Positions 7,767 through 16,029 are shown, counted from the stretch's first letter. The stretch is DNA of 47,205 nucleotides from Fredinandcohnia quinoae (GCF_022427965.1 NZ_JAKTTI010000035.1:1-47205), one strand, 5' to 3'. Translations and numbers: made by a program. Notes: a model not told the origin generated them from the letters alone.

Positions 7767-8687
7767 TTGAAAAAATTAATAATACCTTTCATTTTAATTT
7801 CAGTTCTAATTCTTAGTGCATGTGGCAATAGCACAAAGAGCCAATCTGCAGAGGATGAAAGTAAAAAGGAAGAAAGTAAGACGATTACATACCAATCTGA
7901 AAATGGCCCGATTGAAGTACCTGCCCAACCAAAAAGAGTAGTAGTTTTGACTGGCAATGCAGGGGATTTAATTTCACTTGATGTTAATATCGTAGGGGTG
8001 GATGAATGGGCTAAGCAAAGTCCATTATTTAAAGATCAATTAAAAGATGTTCCTGCCGTTTCAGATGAGGATTTGGAGAAAATTATTGAATTAAAACCAG
8101 ATTTAATTATTGGATCAAATGATAATAAAAACCTAGATAAGTTGAAAAAAATTGCACCAACAGTTACCTATACTTACAATAAAGTAGACTATTTAACACA
8201 GCATTTAGAGATTGGTAAACTAGTAAATAAAGAAAAAGAAGCTCAAAACTGGATTGATGACTTCAAAAAACGTGCAGAAGCTGTAGGAAATGAAATTAAA
8301 GCTAAAATTGGTGAAAATGCTACGGTGACTGTAATGGAAAGTTATGATAAAAATATGGGCCTTTTTGGAGATAGTTGGGGAAGAGGTACAGAGGTTCTTT
8401 ATCAAGCAATGGGCCTGAAAATGCATGAAAAGGTAAAGGAAATGACAAGCAAAGAAGGATACTACATGATTTCCTCTGAGGTATTACATGAATATGTTGG
8501 GGACTACTTAATTGTTAGCAAATTCAATGATCAAGATAATTCCTATCAACAGACAGATCTATATAAAGAAATGCCTGCCGTGAAGAACAACCATGTCATT
8601 GAAGTGGATGGAAATGCCTTTATGTTTAACGATGCTATCACTTTAGATTACCAATTGAAACATTTTGAAGAGAACTTTTTAAAATAA
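7767..8687 (+). CDS. Iron-siderophore ABC transporter substrate-binding lipoprotein
   Basis: 306 residues with a lipoprotein signal peptide (lipobox LSAC, lipidated C19) and a periplasmic-binding fold of the FhuD/FecB class III type: GPIEVPAQPKRVVVL at about 49, then DLEKIIELKPDLIIGS at about 105-120, and a C-terminal lobe ending in YQLKHFEENFLK. It should capture a ferric siderophore, hydroxamate or catecholate, outside the membrane and hand it to a permease. It starts at TTG with AGGAGG about 8 nt upstream. No permease or ATPase gene is adjacent, so it must share a transporter encoded elsewhere, as is common in Bacillus. The perfect Fur box and strong promoter show iron control. Confidence 0.92.
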   Translation: MKKLIIPFILISVLILSACGNSTKSQSAEDESKKEESKTITYQSENGPIEVPAQPKRVVVLTGNAGDLISLDVNIVGVDEWAKQSPLFKDQLKDVPAVSDEDLEKIIELKPDLIIGSNDNKNLDKLKKIAPTVTYTYNKVDYLTQHLEIGKLVNKEKEAQNWIDDFKKRAEAVGNEIKAKIGENATVTVMESYDKNMGLFGDSWGRGTEVLYQAMGLKMHEKVKEMTSKEGYYMISSEVLHEYVGDYLIVSKFNDQDNSYQQTDLYKEMPAVKNNHVIEVDGNAFMFNDAITLDYQLKHFEENFLK

Positions 8688-8690
8688 GCA

Positions 8691-8732
8691 AAAAACGTAG
8701 AATGTAGGAATCCAGATCATTCTACGTTTTTT
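8691..8732. terminator. Bidirectional terminator
   Basis: AAAAACGTAGAATG and CATTCTACGTTTTTT form a 14-bp stem with A and T tracts on both sides. It can end the siderophore gene and stop readthrough from the two-component operon on the other strand. Confidence 0.88.
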
Positions 8733-8901
8733 ATTGATTTAATACGCAAACTATTACAATTGGATATAAAAGTTCATCACACCGATTGTTCGTATTCAAA
8801 AAGTATTATAGTATTTTGTCTGTTTATGCTTTTGTATAAAAATTTTTGACCTAAAATAAAAAGGCTTTTGCATATTACTCTTTAGCAGCTGTTCTGTTCG
8901 A

Positions 8902-10020
8902 TTAATAAGGCTCAGCCAAATATTTTTTTGGTAACCTCACGATGAAGGCTGTCCTACCTAAAGAGCTTTCCACTATAATATTGCCACCATGTAATTCTAC
9001 AATACTTTTCACAATAGCCAAACCTAGACCTGAACCACCAGTATGTTGAGATCGTGACTTTTCGACCCTATAAAATCTTTCAAATATATAAGGCAGATCA
9101 ATGCTAGGAATGACTTGTCCATAATTTGTAATTTCAATTTCTATTAATTTATTGGTTTCTGATAATGTTATATCGATATACTTTCCATCTTGTCCATATC
9201 GAATAGCATTTTGAATCAGATTTTCAAACATCCTTGCTAGTTTATTTCCATCCCCCATCACAATAGGACTGTTCACGGATGAGAGATATTGCCTCATTTC
9301 CATACCAGCTTCCTTTACCTGAAACTGAAATTGAACTGCTAATTGATTTAACATTTCTTCTATATTTATAGGAACTTCATTGATTAGAGCCTCTTTATTT
9401 TGCACTAAGGTATATTCAAATAAATCATTCATCAATTGGTGAAGGTCTTTAGACTTTTGATGAATAATTTGAATATAATATCTCAGCTCTACCTCATTCT
9501 TATATCGATCTTCATGAATCAAGTTTAAATAGCCAACAATTGATGTTAGTGGTGAGCGTAGATCATGGGCAACATTTGTAATCAAATCATTCTTTATTTG
9601 TGCAGACTCTTTTTGGTCAACTATTGCCTTCTCTACTTGAGTAATAATTTGATTAACTTTTTCACCTAATTCACCTATGACACTATTATCTTCAATCGTT
9701 ATTTTTTGATTAAAGTGACCCTCAGATATATAGTCAATTTCATTAATCATTTTTGTTAGCAAATAGTTAACATACTTCTGTCGTTCATAGAAAAAAAACA
9801 GGGATAAATATAAGAGTAATACTATACAAAGTCCTAGTACAAATGGGACTAGACCAAATGAGGCAACCAGTTCAATTAAGTCTGAAAGACGAGAGGATTG
9901 TGTCTCTAAATAAAAGATAGCAAAAGTCAGTATGCGTGCAGTTATACCTGTTAATATTGCGGCGAACACTACATATATCAATACTCTCCATATAGGAATA
10001 AACTTAATGACTTTTTTCAA
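8902..10020 (-). CDS. VanS-like sensor histidine kinase
   Basis: About 372 residues from the TTG at 10020, which has GGGGAGTGG upstream and overlaps the end of the regulator gene by 17 nt. An ATG at 10062 would overlap by 59 nt and has a poorer context. Two TM helices (about 12-38 and 56-78) enclose a short loop. HAMP, HisKA with H152 in NVAHDLRSP, and an ATPase domain (NLIQNAIRYG, GSGLGLAIV) follow. The order regulator, kinase and upstream VanZ-like gene matches vanRS-type systems. No vanH/A/X or vanY gene is present, so I read it as an envelope- or cell-wall-stress sensor and not as glycopeptide resistance. Confidence 0.9.
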   Translation of the reverse strand: MKKVIKFIPIWRVLIYVVFAAILTGITARILTFAIFYLETQSSRLSDLIELVASFGLVPFVLGLCIVLLLYLSLFFFYERQKYVNYLLTKMINEIDYISEGHFNQKITIEDNSVIGELGEKVNQIITQVEKAIVDQKESAQIKNDLITNVAHDLRSPLTSIVGYLNLIHEDRYKNEVELRYYIQIIHQKSKDLHQLMNDLFEYTLVQNKEALINEVPINIEEMLNQLAVQFQFQVKEAGMEMRQYLSSVNSPIVMGDGNKLARMFENLIQNAIRYGQDGKYIDITLSETNKLIEIEITNYGQVIPSIDLPYIFERFYRVEKSRSQHTGGSGLGLAIVKSIVELHGGNIIVESSLGRTAFIVRLPKKYLAEPY

Positions 10021-10696
10021 CTTTATAGCCCACTCCCCAAACAGTTTGGATAATCGTTTCACCAGGAATAGCTAAATCGATTTTATCCCGTATATTCTTA
10101 ATGTGAACCATGACAGTTTTGTTTGAACCCATGCTGTCTTCCTTCCACACTCTTTCGAAAATCTCCTCGGAACTATATACTGTTCCTTGATTCTTTATGA
10201 GTAAATATAGAATGTCAAATTCAATAGATGTTAGCTTAATTTCCTTTTCATTTGCGGTAACCTTATGGGATTTTTTATCAATTTCAAGTGAGTTAATTCG
10301 AATGACATCCTTATCCATCCCTAATGGGCTGTAGTTCGATCTCCGTAGCAGTGCCCTTACTCGAGCCACTAATTCTAATGGATTAAATGGTTTAACCATA
10401 TAATCATCAGCACCAGTCATGAGGCCCATGATTTTATCCATATCCTGCACTTTTGCACTGAGCATAAGAATTGGCACTTGATTATTTATCCGAATATGCT
10501 TACATAACTCTAATCCATCCATATTAGGCATCATAATATCTAAAATGATGAGATTTATAGGAACACGTTCGATTATATGTAATGCTTCTAATCCATCCTG
10601 TGCTTGAAGGACATGATACCCCTCATTTCGCAGGTATATTTCAGCTAGCTTTGCTATTTCTCTATCATCATCAACAATTAGGATGTTATTACTCAA
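10004..10696 (-). CDS. VanR-like OmpR-family response regulator
   Basis: 230 residues. The receiver domain (1-118) has acidic pocket D10/D11, phospho-acceptor D53 (LIILDIMMP) and K102 (VKPF). The OmpR-type winged helix (about 130-228) ends in VWGVGYKVEKSH. The start is a TTG with GGAGG 9 nt upstream; a nearby ATG is out of frame. Its 3' end overlaps the kinase start, implying translational coupling. It lies 53 bp downstream of the VanZ-like gene in the same orientation, so the three probably form one transcript. Confidence 0.93.
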   Translation of the reverse strand: MSNNILIVDDDREIAKLAEIYLRNEGYHVLQAQDGLEALHIIERVPINLIILDIMMPNMDGLELCKHIRINNQVPILMLSAKVQDMDKIMGLMTGADDYMVKPFNPLELVARVRALLRRSNYSPLGMDKDVIRINSLEIDKKSHKVTANEKEIKLTSIEFDILYLLIKNQGTVYSSEEIFERVWKEDSMGSNKTVMVHIKNIRDKIDLAIPGETIIQTVWGVGYKVEKSH

Positions 10697-10749
10697 TACA
10701 TCTAGCCTCCTTATGCACAGGATTCGTAATATACGTTATTTGGGATACC

Positions 10750-11307
10750 CTATTCCAATCTTAATGTATGGAGAAAATTTTGGGCTAATGAATTTTTTGA
10801 TATCTTTCTTATTATTAAAAATCCTATCACAGCCCCTAATGTATTCGCAATTAAATCATTAATATCAGTACTTCTCCCATTTCCAAGTATTATCTTAATC
10901 AAGAGTTGTATAACCTCAAATGATAAGCTGATAGATAACCCCATAGAAGCTGCCTTTTTAACAGAATTGTATCGATTGCTCAGTAACGGTAAATACATAC
11001 CAAATGGAACCAGCATGACTATATTTAATATAAAAGTTGCTGCATCTATTGTTAACACAGGAATAAAGTTAATAGACTTGAACCATGGAGTTTGGTTTGC
11101 ATATTCCCCAATATTCACTTCAATAGGGAAAAACACCAAATGAATCATACATAGAAAATAAACGGCAAAGGAAAGTAATAATACAAATTGGCCAAAGCGA
11201 TATTTCTGTTTAATCACTATCCCCCAGATCATATAGATTAAAAAAATTAGAAATGCAGGAATAAGGATATACCATGAATCTATTGTAAACATCAATGAGT
11301 TTTCCAT
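10750..11307 (-). CDS. VanZ family membrane protein
   Basis: 185 residues with about five TM helices. The VanZ signature segments are visible: FFPIEVNIGEY, then NFIPVLTIDAATFILNIVMLVPFG near 88-104, then GRSTDINDLIANTLGAVIGF near 143-162. VanZ proteins raise teicoplanin tolerance in enterococci by an undefined envelope mechanism; chromosomal homologues are common in Bacillales. AGGAGG lies 8 nt before the ATG. It is the first gene of the unit with the VanRS-like pair and a likely target or partner of that system. Confidence 0.9.
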   Translation of the reverse strand: MENSLMFTIDSWYILIPAFLIFLIYMIWGIVIKQKYRFGQFVLLLSFAVYFLCMIHLVFFPIEVNIGEYANQTPWFKSINFIPVLTIDAATFILNIVMLVPFGMYLPLLSNRYNSVKKAASMGLSISLSFEVIQLLIKIILGNGRSTDINDLIANTLGAVIGFLIIRKISKNSLAQNFLHTLRLE

Positions 11308-11412
11308 TTATTCATCCTCCTAGAAGTTCTTTCGATTAAAACTAAGTAGAGTTTAACTACTATTTTTAAAGTTTTTCTTAAGAAAATAACAATGATTTCT
11401 TAACTTGTAAAA

Positions 11413-11452
11413 AAGTAAAAAACGTATATTAACCTGTATATACGTTTTTTAC
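11413..11452 (-). terminator. Terminator of the DUF4179-like gene
   Basis: AAAAAACGTATAT and TATACGTTTTTT form a symmetrical stem with A/T tracts, about 30 bp after the stop codon of the gene at 11483-12382. Confidence 0.8.
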
Positions 11453-11482
11453 TGTTAAACATCTTATCTTTGAATGTTTAAA

Positions 11483-12382
11483 TTAATCTAATTTAATGAT
11501 TTGATTATTTATCATGATATTTTTAATCGTAGACATATCTAAAAATATACGGTTTCCTATTGGATCTTGGCTATATTGCCATTTGAATCCAATATCCGTT
11601 GTACTTGTTGAGCTCGTACTTAATTCAATGATTTGATTATCAGTTGTCATCACCTTAACAATAGGACTAATTTCAGGTAAGTAACTTGACTTACCATCTA
11701 TTCGTTTCCCCTCAATTCCAATTCCGATGGGTGAAACATATACAGTTTCCAATATTACTTCTTCGTTTTGTTGTTTAAGCGTTAAATCAATATCAGTTTT
11801 ATTCGAACGATCATGTGCTATAAATTTATTTTTAAAGGGTCCACTAGCGAGGATCTCACCTGTTTCATCACTCACAATTGCACCTGCACGGATCGTTACA
11901 CTTTTACCTTCTAGGTTACTTAATGCATCTATATCAAACATGACAATAATCTTTTTGCGATCTTCAGTTAATTGTTGCTGAATCATATAACTCGCACCAT
12001 GCTTAACGTCTAATTCCAGATTTGAAATTGACGCTCCTTCAGGAAATATAGTTTCATCTTCTTTTTCAAATGAAGCAACGATAAGCGAGCTTTTCCCCCC
12101 ACTCACACTTTCTTCTATTTTCATTTTTATCCCAGATTCTACAACCACTTGATCATGTGTATCTTTTACAAAGCTATTTGTTATCCCCCCAAAAAACTCA
12201 CTTACATACCCTGTGTTCTGAGAAGCTACAACAGTAGTTGAAGTACCAATTATTAATAACACAACACCCGTTATCATGCTTTTTCTCATATTCATAAATG
12301 CTTTTTTTCCCGATTTGTTATTATTCAAGACTCTCTTCCCTTCAATACTATTTTTTCTGTTACTTCCGATCGGAGTAGGCAA
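11483..12382 (-). CDS. DUF4179/anti-sigma-like secreted-domain protein
   Basis: 299 residues from a TTG start. A short basic cytoplasmic tail (about 1-33) and one TM helix (about 34-53) precede an all-beta extracellular part: SEFFGGITNSF, then GIKMKIEESV...SLIVASFE, then VYVSPIGIGIEGK near the middle. This is the pattern of DUF4179/DUF5643 proteins, usually anti-sigma factors next to an ECF sigma gene. Here the N-terminal sigma-binding zinc-finger part is missing and no sigma gene is adjacent. The weak point is the start: the ribosome site is poor, and an internal ATG (MNMRKSM) is possible. Function unknown. Confidence 0.65.
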   Translation of the reverse strand: MPTPIGSNRKNSIEGKRVLNNNKSGKKAFMNMRKSMITGVVLLIIGTSTTVVASQNTGYVSEFFGGITNSFVKDTHDQVVVESGIKMKIEESVSGGKSSLIVASFEKEDETIFPEGASISNLELDVKHGASYMIQQQLTEDRKKIIVMFDIDALSNLEGKSVTIRAGAIVSDETGEILASGPFKNKFIAHDRSNKTDIDLTLKQQNEEVILETVYVSPIGIGIEGKRIDGKSSYLPEISPIVKVMTTDNQIIELSTSSTSTTDIGFKWQYSQDPIGNRIFLDMSTIKNIMINNQIIKLD

Positions 12383-12399
12383 TCTTTACCTACGCCCTG

Positions 12400-12405
12400 A
12401 TTATA
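12400..12405 (-). promoter_or_regulatory. -10 box of the DUF4179-like gene
   Basis: The minus strand carries TATAAT 18 bp before the TTG start, giving a leader of about 11 nt. No consensus -35 is visible at the right spacing; an A-rich tract occupies that place. Confidence 0.45.
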
Positions 12406-12469
12406 TCCGCGGAATTTAAAGTTTTTTTAAAGAAAGAGATAAGGTTCTCTTAAATATGGAAAATTCAAC

Positions 12470-12525
12470 TTCAAAAAAAAGGCCTTCCATCTAGCCGCTT
12501 ATTGGCTATTGGATGCCTCTTTATA
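12470..12525 (-). terminator. Terminator-like hairpin
   Basis: On the minus strand GGCATCCAATAGCC and GGCTAGATGGAAGGCC form an imperfect stem followed by eight T. It stands downstream of element C and the truncated DUF559 gene and would stop transcription coming from them. Confidence 0.6.
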
Positions 12526-12596
12526 TTCTATTGGATACATTTACCTATCCACCCAATGCTGTGTTGTGCTTCGATGCTACGGGTTATCTACAATCA

Positions 12597-12855
12597 AGAA
12601 CCACTCAAGGAATCCTATTCGTAACCAGCGAAAGCAAGATAAGCGGAGATTTTTCCGTTAACTGCAGAATGAAGGTCGTTTCGGGGTAAATAAGGGAAGG
12701 TTTTCCGCTTATATGATGCAAATCCCCCAATTCTCATGTTTTTCAAGTCAATAGGCGGAAATTCTTCTGCTATTTTATCTATTTTTTATGTTATTTACTA
12801 ATTAGCGGAGTTTTTTTCCGCTATTTATCTGATTGGGAGCTTAACCTGATTCCGC
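12597..12855 (+). repeat. Dispersed hairpin element, copy C
   Basis: It contains the shared ACCACTCAAGGA leader, CCAGCGAAAG, and four stem-loop positions (about 12640-12662, 12688-12713, 12748-12775, 12799-12823). The third hairpin is weakened by changes in one arm (GGCGGAAAT against TTCTGC). No full 35-bp tandem unit remains, only one partial unit that carries the stop of the truncated DUF559 gene. Confidence 0.9.
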
Positions 12856-13070
12856 AACCGATAAGAGCGGACCATCTTAATTCCGGATGCGAGCATCAAC
12901 ATATTTTTATCGACTAGGTGAGAAAGTACTTTTCTGATTGTCTTATCACTTAGCTTCAAATACCCCTCGACTTCTTTTGGGAATATGGCTTCTTCTTTTC
13001 GAAGCACTTCCTTTTTTAAAAAGGACAAAGATGCCTCGTCCAGTTCGTCATCCAGCAATTGGCGAATCAC
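12825..13070 (-). pseudogene. Truncated DUF559 gene (C-terminal winged helix only)
   Basis: 81 codons matching residues about 140-221 of the protein at 3832-4497, with FPKEVEGYLKLSDKTIRKVL in place of FPKEVEKHLKLSDKSVRKVL and the same ending QVKLPIR. About four codons are missing after EVLR, apparently by deletion between two TCGA copies. Homology stops near 13072 at ...CGAATCACTT. The nuclease half and a ribosome site are absent, so it is a 5'-truncated copy. Confidence 0.8.
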
Positions 13071-13146
13071 TTACATCGCATAAACATTATTTGAATTTCC
13101 ACTTTTACTCATGATAATCGTAAGGATATTTGCAATAGCCAAAATT

Positions 13147-13169
13147 AATTATATACTTGCTATATAATT
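13147..13169. promoter_or_regulatory. Inverted repeat before the marR-like gene
   Basis: AATTATATA-CTTGC-TATATAATT has 9-bp arms and lies 34 bp upstream of the MarR start. A related TATATATTTTAAT-type arm recurs in the long palindrome at 13727-13777, so this is a likely autoregulatory operator. Confidence 0.55.
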
Positions 13170-13202
13170 TAACTAGTAAATATTTTAATAGGCTGTGATT
13201 AA

Positions 13203-13616
13203 ATGACAAATAATAGTCAAATGTACAATGTAGAAATCATAATGAGAGAGATGCTTGAAATACAGCAAAAATCTATGATGTTTGTCAACATGATCTCTGA
13301 AGGGGAATCATTATCTCAAAATCAGCTTATTCTTCTTCTTCAATTGAAAATTAAGGGTGGAATGAAAGCAACTGAAATTGCTGATTTTTTCAGTGTAACA
13401 CCTGGAGCAGTTACATCGATGTGCGATAAGCTGGAAAAATTAAATTTATTACATCGCCTTAGAGAAAGTGAAGACCGAAGAGTAGTGAAGATGGTTTTAA
13501 CGAAGGATGGAGAAATTAAAGTACAAGAAATATTTTTGAAATTTCCACAAGAAAAACTCACAGATATTGCAACAGTATTAATTGATGTCAATCAGTTAAT
13601 GGAAAAACTTTTTTAG
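13203..13616 (+). CDS. MarR family transcriptional regulator
   Basis: 137 residues with the MarR winged-helix core: SLSQNQLILLLQL, helix-turn-helix KATEIADFFSVTPGAVTSMC (about 58-77), and wing RLRESEDRRVVKMVLT (about 88-103). It should act as a dimeric DNA-binding repressor responding to a small molecule or oxidant. AT-rich inverted repeats precede both this gene and the next operon, so it probably controls itself and the bactofilin-like/membrane protein pair. Two terminators separate it from that pair. Start ATG; the ribosome site is weak. Confidence 0.9.
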   Translation: MTNNSQMYNVEIIMREMLEIQQKSMMFVNMISEGESLSQNQLILLLQLKIKGGMKATEIADFFSVTPGAVTSMCDKLEKLNLLHRLRESEDRRVVKMVLTKDGEIKVQEIFLKFPQEKLTDIATVLIDVNQLMEKLF

Positions 13617-13645
13617 GGATTTCATAAAAGTTGAAATCCTTTTTT
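13617..13645 (+). terminator. Terminator of the marR-like gene
   Basis: GGATTTCA and TGAAATCC form an 8-bp stem followed by six T, starting one base after the stop codon. Confidence 0.85.
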
Positions 13646-13676
13646 AATGTCTAAATTTATGGAGTGCTTATTTAAA

Positions 13677-13702
13677 GAAATGCCTTTAGGGGCATTTTTT
13701 TG
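13677..13702 (+). terminator. Second terminator after marR-like gene
   Basis: AAATGCC and GGCATTT with loop TTTAGG, followed by a T run. It is a tandem back-up to the terminator at 13617. Confidence 0.75.
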
Positions 13703-13726
13703 TTCTTGACAAAACAGTCCCACATA

Positions 13727-13777
13727 TAATTTAATTTGTATATATTTTAATCATTAAAATATATACAAATTAAATTA
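13727..13777. promoter_or_regulatory. 51-bp perfect palindrome before the bactofilin-like operon
   Basis: Two perfect 25-bp arms around a single central C at 13752. The core arm is TTTGTATATATTTTAAT. It ends 17 bp before the ATG at 13795. TTGACA at 13706 lies just upstream. The palindrome covers the promoter/start region, so a bound regulator, most simply the neighbouring MarR protein, would block transcription. Confidence 0.85.
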
Positions 13778-13794
13778 AATTGAGGTGTTTATTC

Positions 13795-14460
13795 ATGGCA
13801 AATGAACGGATTCCAAAGCTCCGCAGTTTAACTTTTACAAGTGGCAATATTAGAAACTTAGCCGCAGACTGTGAACAATTAAATATCCGTGGCGCTGTAG
13901 CTTTACATCAAGAAGTACGATTAAGGGAAATTTCCACACATGGCCATAGCTCTTTCCATTCTCTCGTTGTGGTGCATATTTTAAAAAATACAGGAGCTTG
14001 TGTCCTTAAAGATTTTTGTGTAATTGATGAACTTTCAAATGCGGGAAATTTAAAATTGCTGCATGGAAAAATAACGAAGATTAACAATTCAGGAAAGCTA
14101 ACAATTGAACAAAGTTTACAAGTAAAACAGTTTCATGCAATTGGCATTGTAAAAGCGAAGGAGATAAAGGCAGAACAGTTTCATTTAAAATTGTCTGGTA
14201 GAAGTGTCGTCGAACAACTTACTGCAGATGAAATATATGTAGAAAAAGATAAGTTATCTATCTCTTTAGTAAAGAAAAAACTGGTTAGTAAATGTATAAA
14301 AGGGGAAAATTTGCATCTATCCAATACAAACGCAGAATTGGTTGAAGGAGGTATTGTGACAGTAGGAGATAATTGTTTTATAGACACACTTTATTACACA
14401 GAAAGCTATTCAATCTCGGAAAATGCCAAAGTGCAGCATATTAGGAGTAAAGAGAAATGA
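13795..14460 (+). CDS. Bactofilin-like beta-helix protein
   Basis: 221 residues from the ATG at 13795 with GAGGTG upstream; a TTG at 13780 would lie inside that ribosome site. The sequence is a run of short repeated beta strands with periodic hydrophobics (LTFTSGNIRNLAADCEQLN, NAGNLKLLHGKITKINNSG, NSGKLTIEQSLQVKQFHAIG), the look of a right-handed beta helix as in bactofilins and Bacillus polymer-forming cytoskeletal proteins. No signal peptide, so it is cytoplasmic or membrane-associated. It overlaps the next gene by 4 nt (ATGA), so the two are translationally coupled. It may form a scaffold for the partner membrane protein; that is inference. Confidence 0.72.
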   Translation: MANERIPKLRSLTFTSGNIRNLAADCEQLNIRGAVALHQEVRLREISTHGHSSFHSLVVVHILKNTGACVLKDFCVIDELSNAGNLKLLHGKITKINNSGKLTIEQSLQVKQFHAIGIVKAKEIKAEQFHLKLSGRSVVEQLTADEIYVEKDKLSISLVKKKLVSKCIKGENLHLSNTNAELVEGGIVTVGDNCFIDTLYYTESYSISENAKVQHIRSKEK

Positions 14461-14729
14461 AAATAATCCAAACATTTTTTTGTGTATTAGCAATTCTTGT
14501 TCTATCTGTTCTATACGTTGGATTGGTTGTATGTGCATTATTATCAATCTTAGCTGGCATTTTGCGCACATTTGGCCTTGAACAAATAAAAATGAGTATT
14601 TGGCAAGACATTAACCTTCCAATCTCTTTAAGCATCCCTTTTTCACTGATTATTTCTTTATTGCTCTTCTTTTGTTCACTTTATGTAAAACGTTCTATGA
14701 CATTCTGTCTTTCAAAACTTAAGCATTAA
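14457..14729 (+). CDS. Small two-TM membrane protein, partner of the bactofilin-like gene
   Basis: 90 residues with TM1 at about 7-33 and TM2 at about 55-78, joined by a short amphipathic linker (LEQIKMSIWQDINLP). It overlaps the stop of the bactofilin-like gene by 4 nt. I recognise no family. Context suggests a membrane anchor or partner for the beta-helix protein under MarR control. Confidence 0.75.
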   Translation: MKIIQTFFCVLAILVLSVLYVGLVVCALLSILAGILRTFGLEQIKMSIWQDINLPISLSIPFSLIISLLLFFCSLYVKRSMTFCLSKLKH

Positions 14730-14951
14730 GCTCTGTCCTAATGGTTGATTTCAATGCCTGTAACGCTCATTTTCTTAGGATTGTGACTAAGCCACTACAA
14801 TCGATTATCCATAAAATCAACATAGGGACCATATACAAGAGTTAGAAATCCAATAAAAAAGATTATTGGGTTTCTGCGTGAAATTGAACAAATTTACAAG
14901 GTGGATGAGACAAAATTCATCTCAAAATAAACTACGATGTTTTCACAATGA

Positions 14952-14983
14952 GAAAAAGCCATCATTCAACTGATGGTCTTTTC
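14952..14983 (-). terminator. Terminator of the alpha/beta hydrolase gene
   Basis: CCATCA and TGATGG, extended by AAAAG/CTTTT pairing, form a hairpin with A and T tracts. It lies 27 bp after the hydrolase stop codon and may work in both directions. Confidence 0.7.
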
Positions 14984-15009
14984 TTTCACTTTAAACACCA
15001 TATTAAATT

Positions 15010-15843
15010 TTATATTATTGATTCTACAAACTTTTTAAACTCTGCCTCTTCCTCTATAAATGGATTATGATTGCTCTGATTGAATGCTTTGAATGTAGAG
15101 TTAGGTAGTAAATTAGCTGCTTCAACTCCAAAATCATATGGGCATTGGGCATCATGTAAGCCAGCGTATATGTATGCCGGTACCTCCACTTCTTTTAAAA
15201 ATGGTCTTAAATCATAGTTTGGAAGTTCTTTATAAGAGTAATAATCTAATCGAGCAGATACAGTTTTACCACTATTAGGTCGACTAATCATTTCATCATA
15301 TGCTGATTTATTATATAGGGACATCATCATCCATTCCTTACTAACAGCCCTTCGTTCTTCAATCGTTGCATGTACATCTCTTAGCACTGCAAAAATTTCA
15401 CGTAATCTTTTATTATTTGGATTTTCACTACAATAAATACTTCCTGGGTGTTTCATATAATCTGCCGATGCAGATAACCCTCCTACAATAATTCGATCTA
15501 AACTTTCAGGAGATTGTATCGCATATTTAAGTCCTAACATACCGCCTGTTGAATGCCCAGCAAAGCCCCAGGATTCAAATCCTAACTCTTTTCTAATTGC
15601 TTCCAAATCTTTAACGGAAGATTCCATACTATATTTATCTTCGCCAACACTTTCTGTCGACTTACCACAACCCGCTAGATTAATAAGATATACAGAATAT
15701 TTATCTGTAAAACTATTTGCGAGTAAATTTCCATTTTTATTGTATTCACTATACAAATGTGTAACGCTTAAGGGTCTTCCATTCCCCTTTTTGAACACCT
15801 CAAATTGTCCATGTTCCGTATCAATCAAAATTTCTTCCCACAT
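15010..15843 (-). CDS. Alpha/beta hydrolase (proline iminopeptidase-like)
   Basis: 277 residues with an alpha/beta-hydrolase fold. The nucleophile elbow GHSTGG places S98; acid D231 (AGLHDAQCP) and H259 (QSNHNPF) complete the triad. An oxyanion-side motif LAGCGKST follows strand 4. A cap domain lies at about 125-205. There is no signal peptide, so it is cytoplasmic. The ordering resembles proline iminopeptidases and small esterases; the substrate cannot be read from the sequence. It is monocistronic. Confidence 0.88.
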   Translation of the reverse strand: MWEEILIDTEHGQFEVFKKGNGRPLSVTHLYSEYNKNGNLLANSFTDKYSVYLINLAGCGKSTESVGEDKYSMESSVKDLEAIRKELGFESWGFAGHSTGGMLGLKYAIQSPESLDRIIVGGLSASADYMKHPGSIYCSENPNNKRLREIFAVLRDVHATIEERRAVSKEWMMMSLYNKSAYDEMISRPNSGKTVSARLDYYSYKELPNYDLRPFLKEVEVPAYIYAGLHDAQCPYDFGVEAANLLPNSTFKAFNQSNHNPFIEEEAEFKKFVESII

Positions 15844-16029
15844 ATCCTATTATTCCCTCCTTAAAAACGAATCCGTTGCTACATATGATTTTATATTATG
15901 TACATCATTTCTATCAATCTAGCAAAAGTAGTATTAGTACTTATTTTAACAATTAGTCTTTAACTTTACAGGAGGGGATGAATATAATCCGTGATATAAT
16001 TGGTAGATATTAGAAGGGGGGTATTTCGG

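Noticed and set aside
14846-14876. Hairpin GAAATCCAATA/TTATTGGGTTTCT as terminator of the bactofilin-like operon
   Set aside because: The stem is imperfect and no T run follows; termination there is not supported.
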